DNA of 6,737 nt. Origin: Robiginitomaculum sp. (GTDB lineage: Bacteria; Pseudomonadota; Alphaproteobacteria; Caulobacterales; Maricaulaceae). The DNA lies in the NCBI GenBank assembly GCA_002733385.1, contig NVVO01000031.1:1307-8043 (forward strand). Direction: 5' to 3'. The notes under the pieces are model-generated. The model was not told the origin of the DNA. It did no database searches and was given only the letters and a program-made list of their open reading frames with translations. This document shows positions 6,282 through 6,737 of this stretch, one piece after another; within the stretch, counting starts at the first letter, position 1; every line of letters starts with the position of its first letter. A program made the translations under genes and the position numbers.

Positions 6282-6737
6282 CTAAACCGACAAAATCTTG
6301 TCAACCCAGCGGGCCAATAGCGGCGCACCGTCAGTGCTGGTGTCTTCATGGATTAGAGCACGGGGGGCTTGATCTATGGCTTGTAATTTCTTGGGGCGCG
6401 GCGGCAAATAACGGTTTACCGGTTTTGTGTCTTGTTCAGGCATCAGCGCATACCCCTCCCTCGCCGCTACCAATTTCGAAACATCGGAACCCGGATCGTT
6501 TAAATCACCAAAATGCCGCGCACCCGTTGGGCATGTAGACACACAGGCTGGCACCCGGCTCTCTTCTGGTAAATTCTCATTGTAAATTTTATCCACACAC
6601 ATGGTGCATTTTTTCATCACACCTTCGCTCTCGTCGTATTCACGCGCCCCGTAAGGACAGGCCCAGGAGCACAATTTACAGCCGATACAAATATCCTCAT
6701 TGACCAGAACAATTCCGTCTTCATCGCGCTTGTAGCT
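6282..6737 (-). CDS. DmsB/SoeB-type 4Fe-4S ferredoxin subunit of a molybdoenzyme (partial)
   Basis: The 3' part of the electron-transfer subunit that links a molybdopterin catalytic subunit to the membrane anchor. The frame stays open to the window edge, giving 151 visible residues; the start and first cysteine group lie outside. Reading inward from the edge, NEDICIGCKLCSWACP carries a full CxxCxxCxxxCP cluster motif (visible residues 17-28). KKCTMC follows (44 and 47), then ACVSTCPTGA (65 and 69). This is the spacing of DmsB-like proteins that bind four [4Fe-4S] clusters. An apparent start at 6674 is a TTG leucine codon in the middle of the first motif and is not real. The tail (ALMPEQDTKPVNRYLPPRP) resembles alphaproteobacterial SoeB-type sulfite dehydrogenase subunits as I remember them, rather than E. 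coli DmsB. The gene lies upstream of the anchor gene in the same operon, separated by 255 bases of mostly repeat sequence. Confidence 0.9.
   Translation of the reverse strand, partial: SYKRDEDGIVLVNEDICIGCKLCSWACPYGAREYDESEGVMKKCTMCVDKIYNENLPEESRVPACVSTCPTGARHFGDLNDPGSDVSKLVAAREGYALMPEQDTKPVNRYLPPRPKKLQAIDQAPRALIHEDTSTDGAPLLARWVDKILSV

Noticed and set aside
6021..6320. Plus-strand 99-residue and minus-strand 86-residue frames in the ferredoxin-anchor gap
   Set aside because: Their products are translations of the inverted repeats and purine repeat (Arg/Lys/Glu or Ser/Pro runs), with no plausible start context.
1..6737. CRISPR array, tRNA or rRNA genes
   Set aside because: There are no regularly spaced repeats with unique spacers, and I recognised no tRNA cloverleaf or rRNA sequence on either strand.

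Overview
The window looks like a chromosomal segment of an alphaproteobacterium, probably aquatic, with moderate and uneven GC content. This is inferred from protein character (a DmsC/SoeC-type anchor, an Mrp with a DUF59 head, an RssA-like patatin protein) and from mirrored palindromes ending in CCAG/CTGG, which resemble intergenic repeats I associate with that class. The order or family cannot be fixed from the sequence alone.

Layout from left to right. (1) Positions 1-230 hold a REP-like bipartite palindrome (6-99) and then a decayed tail of a DUF2799 gene (141-230, minus). (2) Positions 232-1663 (minus) carry a DUF2799-type lipoprotein gene and, downstream of it, an outer-membrane beta-barrel gene. 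A five-copy 10-bp tandem repeat lies between them. The last 78 bases of the lipoprotein gene plus 12 bases beyond its stop recur as the decayed tail on the far side of the barrel gene, so the barrel module is flanked by 90-bp direct repeats of about 79% identity. (3) Positions 1835-2839 (plus) encode a patatin-like phospholipase. (4) Positions 2902-3828 (minus) encode an AT-rich secreted protein of unknown function. (5) Positions 3930-6737 (minus) look like the distal part of a molybdoenzyme operon: the four-cluster ferredoxin subunit (partial, running off the window), the DmsC/SoeC-type membrane anchor, and an Mrp/ApbC Fe-S carrier ATPase that starts 9 bases after the anchor stops. A structured 174-bp element with perfect 22-bp terminal inverted repeats sits between the ferredoxin and anchor genes.

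Functionally, the ferredoxin and anchor subunits would pass electrons between the quinone pool and an unseen molybdopterin catalytic subunit. That subunit could be a DMSO-reductase type or, more likely from the tails of both proteins, a SoeABC-type sulfite dehydrogenase. The tightly coupled Mrp may help supply Fe-S clusters to this cluster-rich enzyme. The left half is accessory envelope material (lipoprotein, barrel protein) with signs of duplication and decay.

No complete undescribed system is evident. The best leads are the MITE-like element inside the oxidoreductase operon, the direct-repeat-flanked barrel gene with its truncated DUF2799 tail, and the 10-bp repeat array upstream of the barrel gene.
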